64,000 nt of DNA, from assembly GCF_001544095.1 (NCBI RefSeq), contig NZ_BCPT01000016.1:1-64000 (forward strand), given 5' to 3'. The position numbers were made by a program, and so were the translations under genes. A model generated the notes under the pieces. The model did not search any database. It worked only from the letters and a program-made list of their open reading frames with translations, and had not been told where the DNA came from. Source of the DNA: Enterococcus casseliflavus NBRC 100478. Its GTDB lineage: Bacteria > Bacillota > Bacilli > Lactobacillales > Enterococcaceae. The first letter of the stretch is position 1. Each line of letters begins with the position of its first letter. This document shows positions 32,205 through 42,214 of this stretch, piece after piece.

Positions 32205-33050
32205 CTATCTAAAATGATCGATTTCTCTGATCGTTTCAACTATATTTCCTTGTAGAATAATCGTTTTATCCATGAGTTCATCTGGTATGCGTTGTGCTTG
32301 TAGGTTACAGACGATATAGGTCGACTGATTCGTTGCCCTCGTCATTTCTTGGAATGGATATTTTATAATGGAAGGCGTGTTGTTACCAATGCCGATCTCC
32401 CAAAAAACGATTTTAGTACCTAAATAATTTCCTAGAAATTCTTTGTATCGGTTAGCTGCGCTTTCCCAACCATCATCTTGTACAAAAAATTGATCTATCC
32501 GTAAATTGACCCGCATCGGTTGTCCACATTTGGGGCAATATGGTATGAGGTGCTTTGGAATTTTGAACTGACTCTGCTGATGGACCATTTGCATAATCAA
32601 TGATTCATTCTCGTAAGTCTTGTTATGGCAGGCACGTGAACATTGAAATAACCCATAATCACCTTGTGTATAAAATAATCGTCTCTTATCAAAGCCCGTC
32701 TTTTGGAACTGGTGATCTACATTAGTAGTAATGACAAAGTAATTTTTTTCTTCTACCAAAGATAGAAGCTCTTTATATAGCGGCAAAGCCTCAGGCTGAT
32801 ATCGATTATGAAAAACATGTTTACTCCAATAACCCCAATACGTCTCTAATGAATCGAAGGGATAAAATCCGGCAGAATACATATCGGTTAGATGATAATG
32901 ATCAATAAAGTCTCTGAAATATCTTTTGAACCGTTCACCAGAATAGGTTAACCCGGCAGCAGCAGAAAGGCCTGATCCAGCACCGATAACGATTGCCTCT
33001 GCTTCATTTATCTTTTGATAAACTTCCTGATAATTGTTGTAGTTTTTCAT
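32205..33050 (-). CDS. SIR2-family protein of the class M (SirTM) type
   Basis: A 281-residue sirtuin starting at ATG 33050 behind AAGGAG. NAD-binding GAGSGLSAAAGLTYSG and VITTNVDHQFQKTGF are clear, as is a zinc ribbon with CSRAC and CPKC. The position of the usual catalytic His reads YTQGDYG, so Gln replaces His, as in the macrodomain-linked SirTM enzymes that ADP-ribosylate a lipoylated GcvH-like carrier. The macrodomain gene overlaps its start by 47 bases. The carrier (GcvH-L) and LplA2 genes of the Staphylococcus/Streptococcus operons are not here. Confidence 0.88.
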   Translation of the reverse strand: MKNYNNYQEVYQKINEAEAIVIGAGSGLSAAAGLTYSGERFKRYFRDFIDHYHLTDMYSAGFYPFDSLETYWGYWSKHVFHNRYQPEALPLYKELLSLVEEKNYFVITTNVDHQFQKTGFDKRRLFYTQGDYGLFQCSRACHNKTYENESLIMQMVHQQSQFKIPKHLIPYCPKCGQPMRVNLRIDQFFVQDDGWESAANRYKEFLGNYLGTKIVFWEIGIGNNTPSIIKYPFQEMTRATNQSTYIVCNLQAQRIPDELMDKTIILQGNIVETIREIDHFR

Positions 33051-33813
33051 GGTACAACTCCTTATCAATGTCTTTAAACACATTGAAAATAATTTTTATA
33101 GGTGAATGAACACGCGTTACATATTCTTGCGTTGTTTTGATAGCGATCTCTGCAGCTAACTCATTGGGAAAACGAAATTCTCCTGTTGAGATACAACAAA
33201 AAGCGACGCTCTTCAATTGATACTCTTCGCAAAGCAACAAGACGCGACGATAACAGTCAGCCAATAAGGATACGTGTTCTTTAGTTACGGTATCTTTTAT
33301 GATTGGCCCAACAGTATGTATCACTTTTTTTGCAGGCAAGTTATAGCCATCGGTGATTTTTGCATAGCCGGTTTCTTCCAAATGCCCTTGTGCATCCATG
33401 ATTTCTTTGCATGCTAGTCTTAATTGAATACCTGCTGCAGAGTGGATCGCATTGTCGATGCACCTGTGTAATGGAACAAAACATCCTAGTAGCTGTGCGT
33501 TTGCAGCGTTTACGATGGCATCTACTTCCAACCTCGTGATATCTCCTTGCCAGAGATAAAGATTTTTTGTATACCGTTGCGCATCGTTTAGTGAAAAAAT
33601 CTGATTTTCAGCTCTTTCTTCTAAAAGAAATTGATTTTGAATGTCAATAAAGTCCTTATGAATAGGTCGCGCTTCTCTTATATTTAATAAGCATCGCAAT
33701 AAATCATTTTGTTCTTTCGGATCATCCGAGCTAGCATCTACTATTTTACTTAAGTGACTGTTTTCCTCTAATAAATAGTTAATCAGCCATTTCCTCTTTT
33801 CGCTATGGTTCAT
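33004..33813 (-). CDS. Macrodomain protein-ADP-ribose hydrolase
   Basis: A 269-residue protein with an N-terminal helical lead (to about residue 75) and a macrodomain: LYLWQGDITRLEVDAIVNAA, NAQLLGCFVPLHRCIDNAIH, SAAGIQLRLACKE, KKVIHTVGP, CCISTGEFRFPNELAAEIAI. The lead and the Cys/His loop fit the zinc-dependent macrodomains linked to SirTM, which remove ADP-ribose from protein. Start ATG 33813 follows GAAGGTG; a GTG three codons earlier is possible. It is the first gene of the run and overlaps the sirtuin. Confidence 0.88.
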   Translation of the reverse strand: MNHSEKRKWLINYLLEENSHLSKIVDASSDDPKEQNDLLRCLLNIREARPIHKDFIDIQNQFLLEERAENQIFSLNDAQRYTKNLYLWQGDITRLEVDAIVNAANAQLLGCFVPLHRCIDNAIHSAAGIQLRLACKEIMDAQGHLEETGYAKITDGYNLPAKKVIHTVGPIIKDTVTKEHVSLLADCYRRVLLLCEEYQLKSVAFCCISTGEFRFPNELAAEIAIKTTQEYVTRVHSPIKIIFNVFKDIDKELYHEKLQQLSGSLSKDK

Positions 33814-33873
33814 CGTCAACACCTTCTTTATAAAAATTTCCCGATTATTTTCGATAATCGGGAAATAGCAAGA

Positions 33874-34719
33874 CTAATTTAACAACTCTTTGATTGCTTC
33901 TACGCGACTCGTCAAAGGTTTACCCAAAGCTTGTTCAAAGTCACTAGATGTCACATCTAATTGATTATTTTTAATATCATGTTGGAAAGACAAGAACATT
34001 TCTGCAACAGGTTGTGGTAAACCGCCTGCTGTCAAACTATCTACAAAGGTTTGATCATCAGATGAAACTACTTCGATTTCCTTCCCTGTTGCTTCTTTTA
34101 AAGCTGCTGCTAATTCAGCATAAGTAATAGGGCTGCCCGATAATTCAAGGATTTCAGGGTATTCTGTTCCTGCTAGTGCTTTTGCAGCAACCTCAGCATA
34201 TTCGCGCTTCAAAGCCCAGCCGGTTTTGCCTTCTTTAGCTGCGTACACGAATTTCCCACTAGCTAAAGCACCGCCAATAATCGGCATTTCATTTTCTAAA
34301 TACCAGTTATTACGTAAAAATGTATGCGCAATTCCCGCTTCTTTGATTTGTTTTTCAGTAAAGATGTGATCAGCAGCTAATGCACTTGTTGAGTGATCTG
34401 CATCAGCAAAACTTGTATAAGCAATGTACTGAACACCAGCGTCTTTGGCTGCCTTAACCACATTAGCATGTTCTTCTTGACGATTGCCTGGTGCGCCAGA
34501 CACAAAAAGCAAGCGGTCAATGCCGTCAAAAGCGTTGCTCAACGAATTGATATCAGAATAATCCCCTACTCTTACATTGTAGCCTTTCTCTTTTAGTGCA
34601 GCTGCTTTTTCTTCAGATCGTACCAAAGCATAGATCTGGTCTTTAGAAACTAAATCTTTCAAGAATTCAAGTGCATATCCTCCAAAACCACCAGTAGCTC
34701 CTGTTACTAAATATGTCAT
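33874..34719 (-). CDS. NmrA-like NAD(P)-dependent reductase (QOR2/YtfG type)
   Basis: A 281-residue extended SDR: MTYLVTGATGGFGGYALEFL contains the dinucleotide-binding GATGGFG motif; RLLFVSGAPGNRQEEHANVV and TFLRNNWYLENEMPIIGGAL are typical of NmrA-like quinone reductases. The start is ATG 34719 behind AAGGAGTG. It is divergent from the Rrf2-type regulator gene at 34835 and so is its likely target. Confidence 0.9.
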   Translation of the reverse strand: MTYLVTGATGGFGGYALEFLKDLVSKDQIYALVRSEEKAAALKEKGYNVRVGDYSDINSLSNAFDGIDRLLFVSGAPGNRQEEHANVVKAAKDAGVQYIAYTSFADADHSTSALAADHIFTEKQIKEAGIAHTFLRNNWYLENEMPIIGGALASGKFVYAAKEGKTGWALKREYAEVAAKALAGTEYPEILELSGSPITYAELAAALKEATGKEIEVVSSDDQTFVDSLTAGGLPQPVAEMFLSFQHDIKNNQLDVTSSDFEQALGKPLTSRVEAIKELLN

Positions 34720-34741
34720 ATAAAACACTCCTTTTTAGTTC

Positions 34742-34757
34742 GTACATTTAGCTGTAC
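34742..34757. promoter_or_regulatory. Candidate operator in the reductase/Rrf2 divergent region
   Basis: GTACA-TTTAGC-TGTAC is a short palindrome 22 bases before the reductase start. Its place between a regulator and its likely target suggests an operator. Confidence 0.45.
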
Positions 34758-34834
34758 AAATATAAGTTACACCTATATAATAAATAGTATGTTAAGATAA
34801 GTCAAGAAGAAAATCTAAAAAGGACTGAATTCTC

Positions 34835-35323
34835 TTGAAATATTCTATTCAACTCAGTGATGCAATTCATATTATGTGTTATATCGTCATCTATAAAGAT
34901 ACTAATATGCTCTCAAGTGAGATGATTGCTCAAAGTGTAGAAACTAATGCTGCAAATGTCAGAAAAATAATGGCAAACTTAAAAAAAACTGGACTGATTC
35001 GAACAACTACTGGGAAACCAAAGCCCTATTTAGCAAAAGACCCAAAAGATATTAGTCTACTTGATATATATAAAAGTATTCATGGAAACGCAAATCTCAT
35101 TCAAGTCGATCCTAAGACGAATCCAGATTGCATTGTTGGTGCAAATATACAAGAAGTACTAGATGGTGCGTATAATGAGTTGCAAGTAACTGTCGAAGAA
35201 AAAATGGCGAAAATCAGTCTGTTCTCTCTGTTAACAAATATTGCAAGTTTAGAGGAAAGCAAACGACCGGAAAATAAATCCTTTCTTAATCCATTTTTAA
35301 TAAAACCTAAAAGTCCCAATTGA
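34835..35323 (+). CDS. Rrf2-family transcriptional regulator
   Basis: A 162-residue winged-helix protein with TTG start 34835 (AAAGGACT upstream). MKYSIQLSDAIHIMCYIVIY, SSEMIAQSVETNAANVRKIM, ANLKKTGLIRTTTGKPKPYL are typical Rrf2. It lacks the three-Cys cluster of IscR and has one Cys (NPDCIVG), as in YwnA-type sensors. It is divergent from the NmrA-like reductase. Its stop codon lies inside the terminator stem. Confidence 0.9.
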   Translation: MKYSIQLSDAIHIMCYIVIYKDTNMLSSEMIAQSVETNAANVRKIMANLKKTGLIRTTTGKPKPYLAKDPKDISLLDIYKSIHGNANLIQVDPKTNPDCIVGANIQEVLDGAYNELQVTVEEKMAKISLFSLLTNIASLEESKRPENKSFLNPFLIKPKSPN

Positions 35324-35352
35324 GATGCTGATATCTCAATTGGGACTTTTAA
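35309..35352. terminator. Terminator overlapping the Rrf2 gene end
   Basis: AAAAGTCCCAATTGAGAT (35309-35326) pairs exactly with 35333-35350; the TGA stop at 35321 is in the stem. Confidence 0.85.
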
Positions 35353-35539
35353 TTTTAAGCTAACTTCCATTTGTTAAAATATCTATTGAGTTCGACTATC
35401 CATAACAACCTTTATAGTACCTAACAAGTAAGAGGTTCAATTTAAGCTTTCCGTCAATCAAAAAACACAATGTACTTTATAAAATAAACAAAACTTCAAT
35501 CTTTAGAATAGTATCTGTTAATACTTTAAAAACCTAGAC

Positions 35540-37024
<1,485 letters not shown>

Positions 37025-38797
37025 TTACATCGCTGGTAGACTTATATCTTTAAATTCGGCGCTATTTGTCACCACAATTATCACTGTAGTATCGTATCCT
37101 TCTTTTTTCATATTATCATTATTAAATCGAACTAGATCTTCACCAATATCCACTCGGTCACCTACTTGAACCAGCGTTTCAAAATATTTTCCGTTCAAAT
37201 TTACTGTATCAATACCAATATGAATCAGAACCTCAGCCCCTTCATCACTTAAAATTCCAAGCGCATGCTTAGTTGGGAATACAGTAGTTATTTTTCCTTT
37301 TATCGGACTAGTCACAACCCCTTCTGAAGGGATAACGGCAAACCCATTTCCTAATGCACCACTAGAAAATGTCTCATCTTTCACAGAGTTTAAATCAATA
37401 ATTTGTCCGTTTACTGGCTTAGTTAAAGAAAGTCTATTTTGAGAAATTGTTTCTTTTTCTTCTTCATCTTTGTATCCGAACATATATGTTAATCCACAAG
37501 AAACAACAATTGCTAAGAAATAACTTGCTACCAAAATGGGAAAACCTTTTCCAATATAGATAGGGAAAGTCAAGATACTTCGAGGTCCGATAGCAATTGC
37601 TCCTGCACCAACAGCTCCTACAATTGCTCCAAATACTCCGCCAACTGAACAGGCAATAATAAATGGACGTTTGTATTTTAAAGTTATTCCATAGACAGCA
37701 GGCTCTGTGATTCCAAATAAGGCACTGATAAAAGCAGATAAAGATAGACTTTTCATTTTCACATTCTTCGTTTTGAGGAGAACTCCCAATACTGCACCAG
37801 CTTGTGCGGCAACTGCCATGAAGCAAGCAGGACCCACAGTATCCCGTCCATAATAAGCCAGATTATTCGTCATGATTGGAACCATCCCCCAATGGAGACC
37901 AAACATCACTAACACTTGCCAAAGCCCCCCGATCACAGCTCCAGAGATTAATGGACTCAAAGAGTAAACTGCAGTGTATCCGTTAGCAATCATTTGGCTT
38001 GCATAATCTGAAATAGGACCAACTACAATTAATGTTAGCGGTACTAGAATCAAAATACAAAAGAATGGCGTCAATAAATTTTTAATACTTTCGTGTAGAA
38101 TTTTCTTAAAGAATTTTTCGACGTAAGACAGTACCCAGACTGCAATAATTATAGGAATAACTGTACTCGTATATCTTGCTAGAATTAGAGGAATCCCCAT
38201 GAAATTGACAGTCATTCCATCTGTAAAAGCTTGAATGACTGTTGGATAAACTAATGCTCCAGCAATTGCCATTGCGGTAAAACTATCAGTTTTGAATTTT
38301 TTTGCTGCTGTATAAGCAAGGAAGATAGGCAAGAAATAGAAGAAAGAATCTGCCGCTGCATTTAAAACAAGATAGGTTCCAGACTCTACGGAGATAACAT
38401 CCAACGTAGTTAATAATGCCAAAAAACCTTTTATCAATCCTGTACCGGATAAAACACCCAATGTTGGTGCAAAGACACCAGCAATCATATTGATAAATGA
38501 GTTGAATATATTGTCTTTCTTAGTATCATTCTTAGTTGTACCATGAGAATCAGTCTCCATAAACTCACCTAAAGCTGCATAAACTTCGTTTACAGAATTA
38601 CCTATTACAACTTGAAACATTCCACCTGATTCAACCACTGTAATGACGCCATCTAATTTTTCGACTGCTTTTTTATTTGCTATAGAATTATCTTTTAATG
38701 TAAATCTTAAACGAGTAGCGCAGTGATAAACATTGGATACGTTTTCATATCCACCAATATTCGCGATAATTTTTTTCGCTAATGAACGATAATCCAT
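37025..38797 (-). CDS. bglP: Beta-glucoside PTS transporter, EIIBCA
   Basis: A 590-residue three-domain permease. EIIB at the N-terminus has the phospho-Cys in YHCATRLRFTL; EIIC spans about residues 110-450 with GITEPAVYGITLKYKRPFII; EIIA follows with SPIKGKITTVFPTKHALGIL and the phospho-His in VLIHIGIDTVNLNGK. It imports and phosphorylates beta-glucosides using PEP. It is first in the operon with bglA 28 bases later. AAGGAGGAAA precedes the ATG. The PRD-type regulator gene lies upstream on the same strand after a terminator. Confidence 0.93.
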   Translation of the reverse strand: MDYRSLAKKIIANIGGYENVSNVYHCATRLRFTLKDNSIANKKAVEKLDGVITVVESGGMFQVVIGNSVNEVYAALGEFMETDSHGTTKNDTKKDNIFNSFINMIAGVFAPTLGVLSGTGLIKGFLALLTTLDVISVESGTYLVLNAAADSFFYFLPIFLAYTAAKKFKTDSFTAMAIAGALVYPTVIQAFTDGMTVNFMGIPLILARYTSTVIPIIIAVWVLSYVEKFFKKILHESIKNLLTPFFCILILVPLTLIVVGPISDYASQMIANGYTAVYSLSPLISGAVIGGLWQVLVMFGLHWGMVPIMTNNLAYYGRDTVGPACFMAVAAQAGAVLGVLLKTKNVKMKSLSLSAFISALFGITEPAVYGITLKYKRPFIIACSVGGVFGAIVGAVGAGAIAIGPRSILTFPIYIGKGFPILVASYFLAIVVSCGLTYMFGYKDEEEKETISQNRLSLTKPVNGQIIDLNSVKDETFSSGALGNGFAVIPSEGVVTSPIKGKITTVFPTKHALGILSDEGAEVLIHIGIDTVNLNGKYFETLVQVGDRVDIGEDLVRFNNDNMKKEGYDTTVIIVVTNSAEFKDISLPAM

Positions 38798-38933
38798 TTT
38801 GTTTCCTCCTTAAATTTGTTAAAAACTAATCATTGTTGCAAGATATCTTACAACCCAAATATATGGTAAAAATGGAGAAACAGCCATTCAAATAAATTCA
38901 TTAATACTAGATAATTTTATTTAACGAAAAAAA

Positions 38934-38966
38934 AATCGTAAGTCTTTATTTAAAGACCTACGATTC
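38934..38966 (-). terminator. Terminator after the PRD-type regulator
   Basis: AATCGTAAGTCTTT pairs with AAAGACCTACGATT (one mismatch); on the minus strand a run of Ts follows. It ends the regulator transcript before bglP. Confidence 0.8.
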
Positions 38967-38973
38967 TTAATTT

Positions 38974-40722
38974 TTAAAAAATGTACTCAGCGATTGTTTG
39001 AAAGAAGGTAAATATATTCTCAAACTCATCATTATACTGAGCAAAAATAATTCTTTTGATATCTCTATGATCGATTTTCAACCTATGCTTTAACTCATAT
39101 TGTTTTATAAAAGTTTTCTCTCCAGAAAACAAGTTGCAGACGAAAAGTGTATTATCATTAATAGGGAAAGACGTATTAACTGGGTCTTTTATAAAAGTGA
39201 AAATTGGCTCTATACTTTTATCTTCCATAACAAACTTGTTCTCATTAGGAAAGTATTTTTTCAATAGATCAATTTTAAGCTGATTTTCCTTTTTCCAAAG
39301 AAGTTTCTGCATTCTAGTAGCAAGTTCTTTCTGCTCTTCTTTACTCATTAAACTAGGTAAATAGACAAAGTCTTCCATCCGAAAAAGTATTTCTTGTTCA
39401 GTAGACAAATGTATATCATATTCATAAAATGTCTCTGGATGTGTTTCAAATTGGTAGAGCGGTTCCGTCTGGATTGTACTGGTACAAAAATTGAGCATTT
39501 CATTTATTTTATAGTGTGTTGAATTGATCATACTTGTTGAGTGATTTGTTAATAGAAGGACCTTTACATTTCTTTTATATTTTCTAAGGGCATCTCCTAA
39601 GTATAAGACTAAATAAGAACTTTCTGCTAAATTGGGTAAAACTTCGAAAACTTCCGGAAAAATTTTACGTATTAGATATGCCTCTAATGGAAATTCATGG
39701 AGAGTTTTAGAAGCAAAATGATTAAGAATATTATTCCCTGATTCGATTCTATTTAGCATTGTTTTTATATGATTAACTATTGAATCTGTTCTAAAATTTA
39801 TAGTTTCTTTGGGAATCCCAAGTGTAATTGCTATTTTGGTTTCAAACTGAGCTAATTTACTATATAAATCCTGATTGTTCGACATATCATAATCTAATTG
39901 ATTGAGTTCAAGAAAATGTTTAACTAAAAAATATTTCTCTTCACTGCTAAATCGGTATCCAGTCTCTTTTTCTATTAGTTGAACAAATTTTTCTAGCTTA
40001 TCCTGTTCATTGCATTTTATTTTATCAGAACAATCTATATTAAATCCAATCTCACTTCTGATTATAATAAATGTAATATACCTTCCAAAACGATAAAAAT
40101 CTTCACCTGAAACAATGTACTGTTTTTCCAACAGGAAATTTTGTAGTAACTTTTTTATTTTTGGATAAAGATAATTAAATCTTTGAACTATATTTTGAGG
40201 AAGAAAGGCACTTTGTATTCTCAATTCATTGCTTACCAGAGACGCAAATATACGTTTTGAATCCTCTGTAGAAATAATTTTAACACCTTTATAACCAGAG
40301 ATATCCAATTCAAGATGCGGTCTGCGATACAGCCATCTCTGTATAGTTCTGATCTCAAGTGAAATCGCAGTTTTTGAAAGAAAAAATACATCTGCTAATT
40401 TCTGCATGCTAACATAATCTGATTGAAACAGAAGAAAAATAATTAAATTGCTGGCTCTTTCATTCATAGAAGCATAAACCTTTTGAACGCCTACATGATT
40501 AGAGAGTTTTTTTTTCATCCCCTCTGTTAAATTTTCAAGTTTATAACCGAGTTGTTTGTTAGTGATTATATCAATCTCTAAATTTTCCATCAGTTCTTTT
40601 AATTCAATCTGTACGGTTCGTTTATTTGTTTGTATAAGATTTGCGATTTTCTCGCTAGAAATCCAATCTTGATAGTTCCTTAAATGAGTAATTATCTGAA
40701 TTTGCCTTTCAGTAAGGTCCAT
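38974..40722 (-). CDS. BglG/Mga-type PRD-containing regulator
   Basis: A 582-residue regulator: N-terminal HTH (MDLTERQIQIITHLRNYQDW, SSEKIANLIQTNKRTVQIEL), a second Mga-like HTH (MQKLADVFFLSKTAISLEIR), PRD-like helical regions with conserved His (LVKHFLELNQL, HIKTMLNRIESGNNILNHF), and a C-terminal part with EIIB-like VKVLLLTNHSTSMINSTHYK. Such proteins activate sugar operons according to PTS phosphorylation. The target is most likely bglPA. Its start lies six bases after the stop of the small HTH gene, so the two are co-expressed. Confidence 0.85.
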   Translation of the reverse strand: MDLTERQIQIITHLRNYQDWISSEKIANLIQTNKRTVQIELKELMENLEIDIITNKQLGYKLENLTEGMKKKLSNHVGVQKVYASMNERASNLIIFLLFQSDYVSMQKLADVFFLSKTAISLEIRTIQRWLYRRPHLELDISGYKGVKIISTEDSKRIFASLVSNELRIQSAFLPQNIVQRFNYLYPKIKKLLQNFLLEKQYIVSGEDFYRFGRYITFIIIRSEIGFNIDCSDKIKCNEQDKLEKFVQLIEKETGYRFSSEEKYFLVKHFLELNQLDYDMSNNQDLYSKLAQFETKIAITLGIPKETINFRTDSIVNHIKTMLNRIESGNNILNHFASKTLHEFPLEAYLIRKIFPEVFEVLPNLAESSYLVLYLGDALRKYKRNVKVLLLTNHSTSMINSTHYKINEMLNFCTSTIQTEPLYQFETHPETFYEYDIHLSTEQEILFRMEDFVYLPSLMSKEEQKELATRMQKLLWKKENQLKIDLLKKYFPNENKFVMEDKSIEPIFTFIKDPVNTSFPINDNTLFVCNLFSGEKTFIKQYELKHRLKIDHRDIKRIIFAQYNDEFENIFTFFQTIAEYIF

Positions 40723-40728
40723 TGATTA

Positions 40729-41298
40729 TCATCCTTCTTTTTCATCAAACGTTGCATTCCAAGCTGCTATCAAAAACTGATTAATCAGTCCATATTTTTC
40801 TTCATCATTACTTATCGTCGTAAATTCACTGAACGCTGGTATTTGATAAGCTGAACAAATTTTTAAATACTGTTCTAAAAATTCGTCTAGTGGAGCATCT
40901 TTTGTTTTTGGATTATATCGATTCAACTTCTTAATACTTTCTTTGGCTTTAGGGCCATTCTGTTTTAGATTCCGACCAAATTTTTCTCCCGCCTCAGTAA
41001 ATTGATTATATTTAGTATTTTTTTCTTCGTCGATCATGTGTTTTGCTGCCTCAAAGGGTAAAATTTTTGATCCAAAATCTTCTAATTCATATACGAACAA
41101 CTTACTGCGAATATCCGATATAGAAAAACCGGAAATATATGCCAATTCATCAATTAACTGAATTGGCAAACTAGAGATCGACCGATCACGTTGTTTCCAA
41201 GAGGATAGTGTTCTTTGATTGATTAAGCTTTCCTCAGCAAATCTGTACACGGTCATTTTTAAATCTTCTTGAATAAAACGATATACGGGATACGTCAT
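40729..41298 (-). CDS. HTH protein related to the small regulator near repE
   Basis: A 189-residue protein. The N-terminal 75 residues, MTYPVYRFIQEDLKMTVYRF then EESLINQRTLSSWKQRDRSI and SGFSISDIRSKL, align with the 95-residue protein at 5697-5984. The rest is a helical extension (RNLKQNGPKAKESIKKLNRY). The ATG overlaps the stop of the 111-residue gene (ATGA), and the end is six bases from the PRD regulator. A DNA-binding function is likely; what it controls is unclear. Confidence 0.65.
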   Translation of the reverse strand: MTYPVYRFIQEDLKMTVYRFAEESLINQRTLSSWKQRDRSISSLPIQLIDELAYISGFSISDIRSKLFVYELEDFGSKILPFEAAKHMIDEEKNTKYNQFTEAGEKFGRNLKQNGPKAKESIKKLNRYNPKTKDAPLDEFLEQYLKICSAYQIPAFSEFTTISNDEEKYGLINQFLIAAWNATFDEKEG

Positions 41299-41630
41299 CT
41301 ATTCGCCCCCAAATACAACTCTTCTAGTTCTTCTAAAATTTGACCGTCAACTTGATACTTGATATTATACGCTTCGAAAAACTCTATTAATTCTTGTGTT
41401 TCACGATCGTTCATGTTCGCATGATCAGGATATGTTTCGTATTTACTACCGGAAGGACACCAGAATCCTCCATCATCAAAGGGATCTTCCCAAACAAAGT
41501 GTTCAGTTATAACAACAGCGTGGTTATGGTACTCGCTTAGTACAGAGCCGACTAAGTTTATATCAACTGAATGATAGAACAAGCATCGCTTAGTAATCAA
41601 TACTAATTTTTCTGTTTTTATTTTAGGCAT
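41295..41630 (-). CDS. 111-residue acidic hypothetical protein
   Basis: MPKIKTEKLVLITKRCLFYH opens the protein; the rest is acidic, with VVITEHFVWEDPFDDGGFWC and EETYPDHAN-like segments and a C-terminal EELEELYLGANR. It overlaps the HTH gene by the ATGA arrangement, so the two are coupled. GGAAG precedes the ATG. No family is recognised. Its operon partner upstream (41722-41909) is also small and acidic, but frameshifted. An antitoxin-like or DNA-mimic role is conceivable from charge alone. Confidence 0.6.
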   Translation of the reverse strand: MPKIKTEKLVLITKRCLFYHSVDINLVGSVLSEYHNHAVVITEHFVWEDPFDDGGFWCPSGSKYETYPDHANMNDRETQELIEFFEAYNIKYQVDGQILEELEELYLGANR

Positions 41631-41653
41631 ATTATCTTCCTTTCATATTTTCA

Positions 41654-41706
41654 TTTTGGTTCCGAGGTAGATCAATAGTCCTCACTTGATCAACTCGGAG
41701 CCTTTT
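41654..41706 (+). terminator. Hairpin between two small acidic genes
   Basis: GGTTCCGAG near 41657 pairs with CTCGGAGCC near 41695, with an inner GATCAA/TTGATC stem, and TTTTT follows on the plus strand. No gene is known to read towards it on plus, so it may instead act in the minus-strand mRNA between the two coding regions. Confidence 0.5.
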
Positions 41707-41721
41707 TGATCGATATAATCT

Positions 41722-41909
41722 TTAAAAGACATCCTTTGTATTGTAGTAATCATGATCCAGTACTTTATCATCACTATCAAATAACACCAACTCTACTTTT
41801 TGAGGGTTTCCATCAATATTATAATGTGCTAATAGTTCATCTACACTATCAAAACCGAAATCGTCTAATGCTTGCTCACCATCTGCCAAATACCATTTTT
41901 TTCTTCCAT
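41722..41909 (-). pseudogene. Small acidic protein with a poly-A frameshift
   Basis: AAGGGGGA then ATG 41909 starts MEEKN in one frame, but a run of seven A puts the ribosome out of frame. With eight A the protein would read MEEKKWYLADGEQALDDFGF then DSVDELLAHYNIDGNPQKVE and LVLFDSDDKVLDHDYYNTKD to TAA 41722, a sensible acidic protein of about 62 residues. It precedes the 111-residue acidic gene on the same strand. It may be dead, phase-variable or rescued by slippage. Confidence 0.6.
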
Positions 41910-42214
41910 TATATTTCCCCCTTAAATTTTTAAGTTCACATAATTATATATATTTTACTACATATGAATACCATTTAAAGACTACATTTGAGTATTTTTT
42001 TTCTTTATACTAAAAAGACCGTCCTCTTTGCACCCTTAAAAAAACTTTCTGACCTAATTTATTGGGCTAATGAAAGAGCTAATTGACAAGGAATAAAAAA
42101 AAGTCAAAAACCTTTAAGTTTCTGACCCCATCCAAGATTTTCCCTAATACTAATAATTCTGAATTTTAAATGAACAGTTAATTTTTTTCGAGATTATGAA
42201 CATAAAAACAAAGC

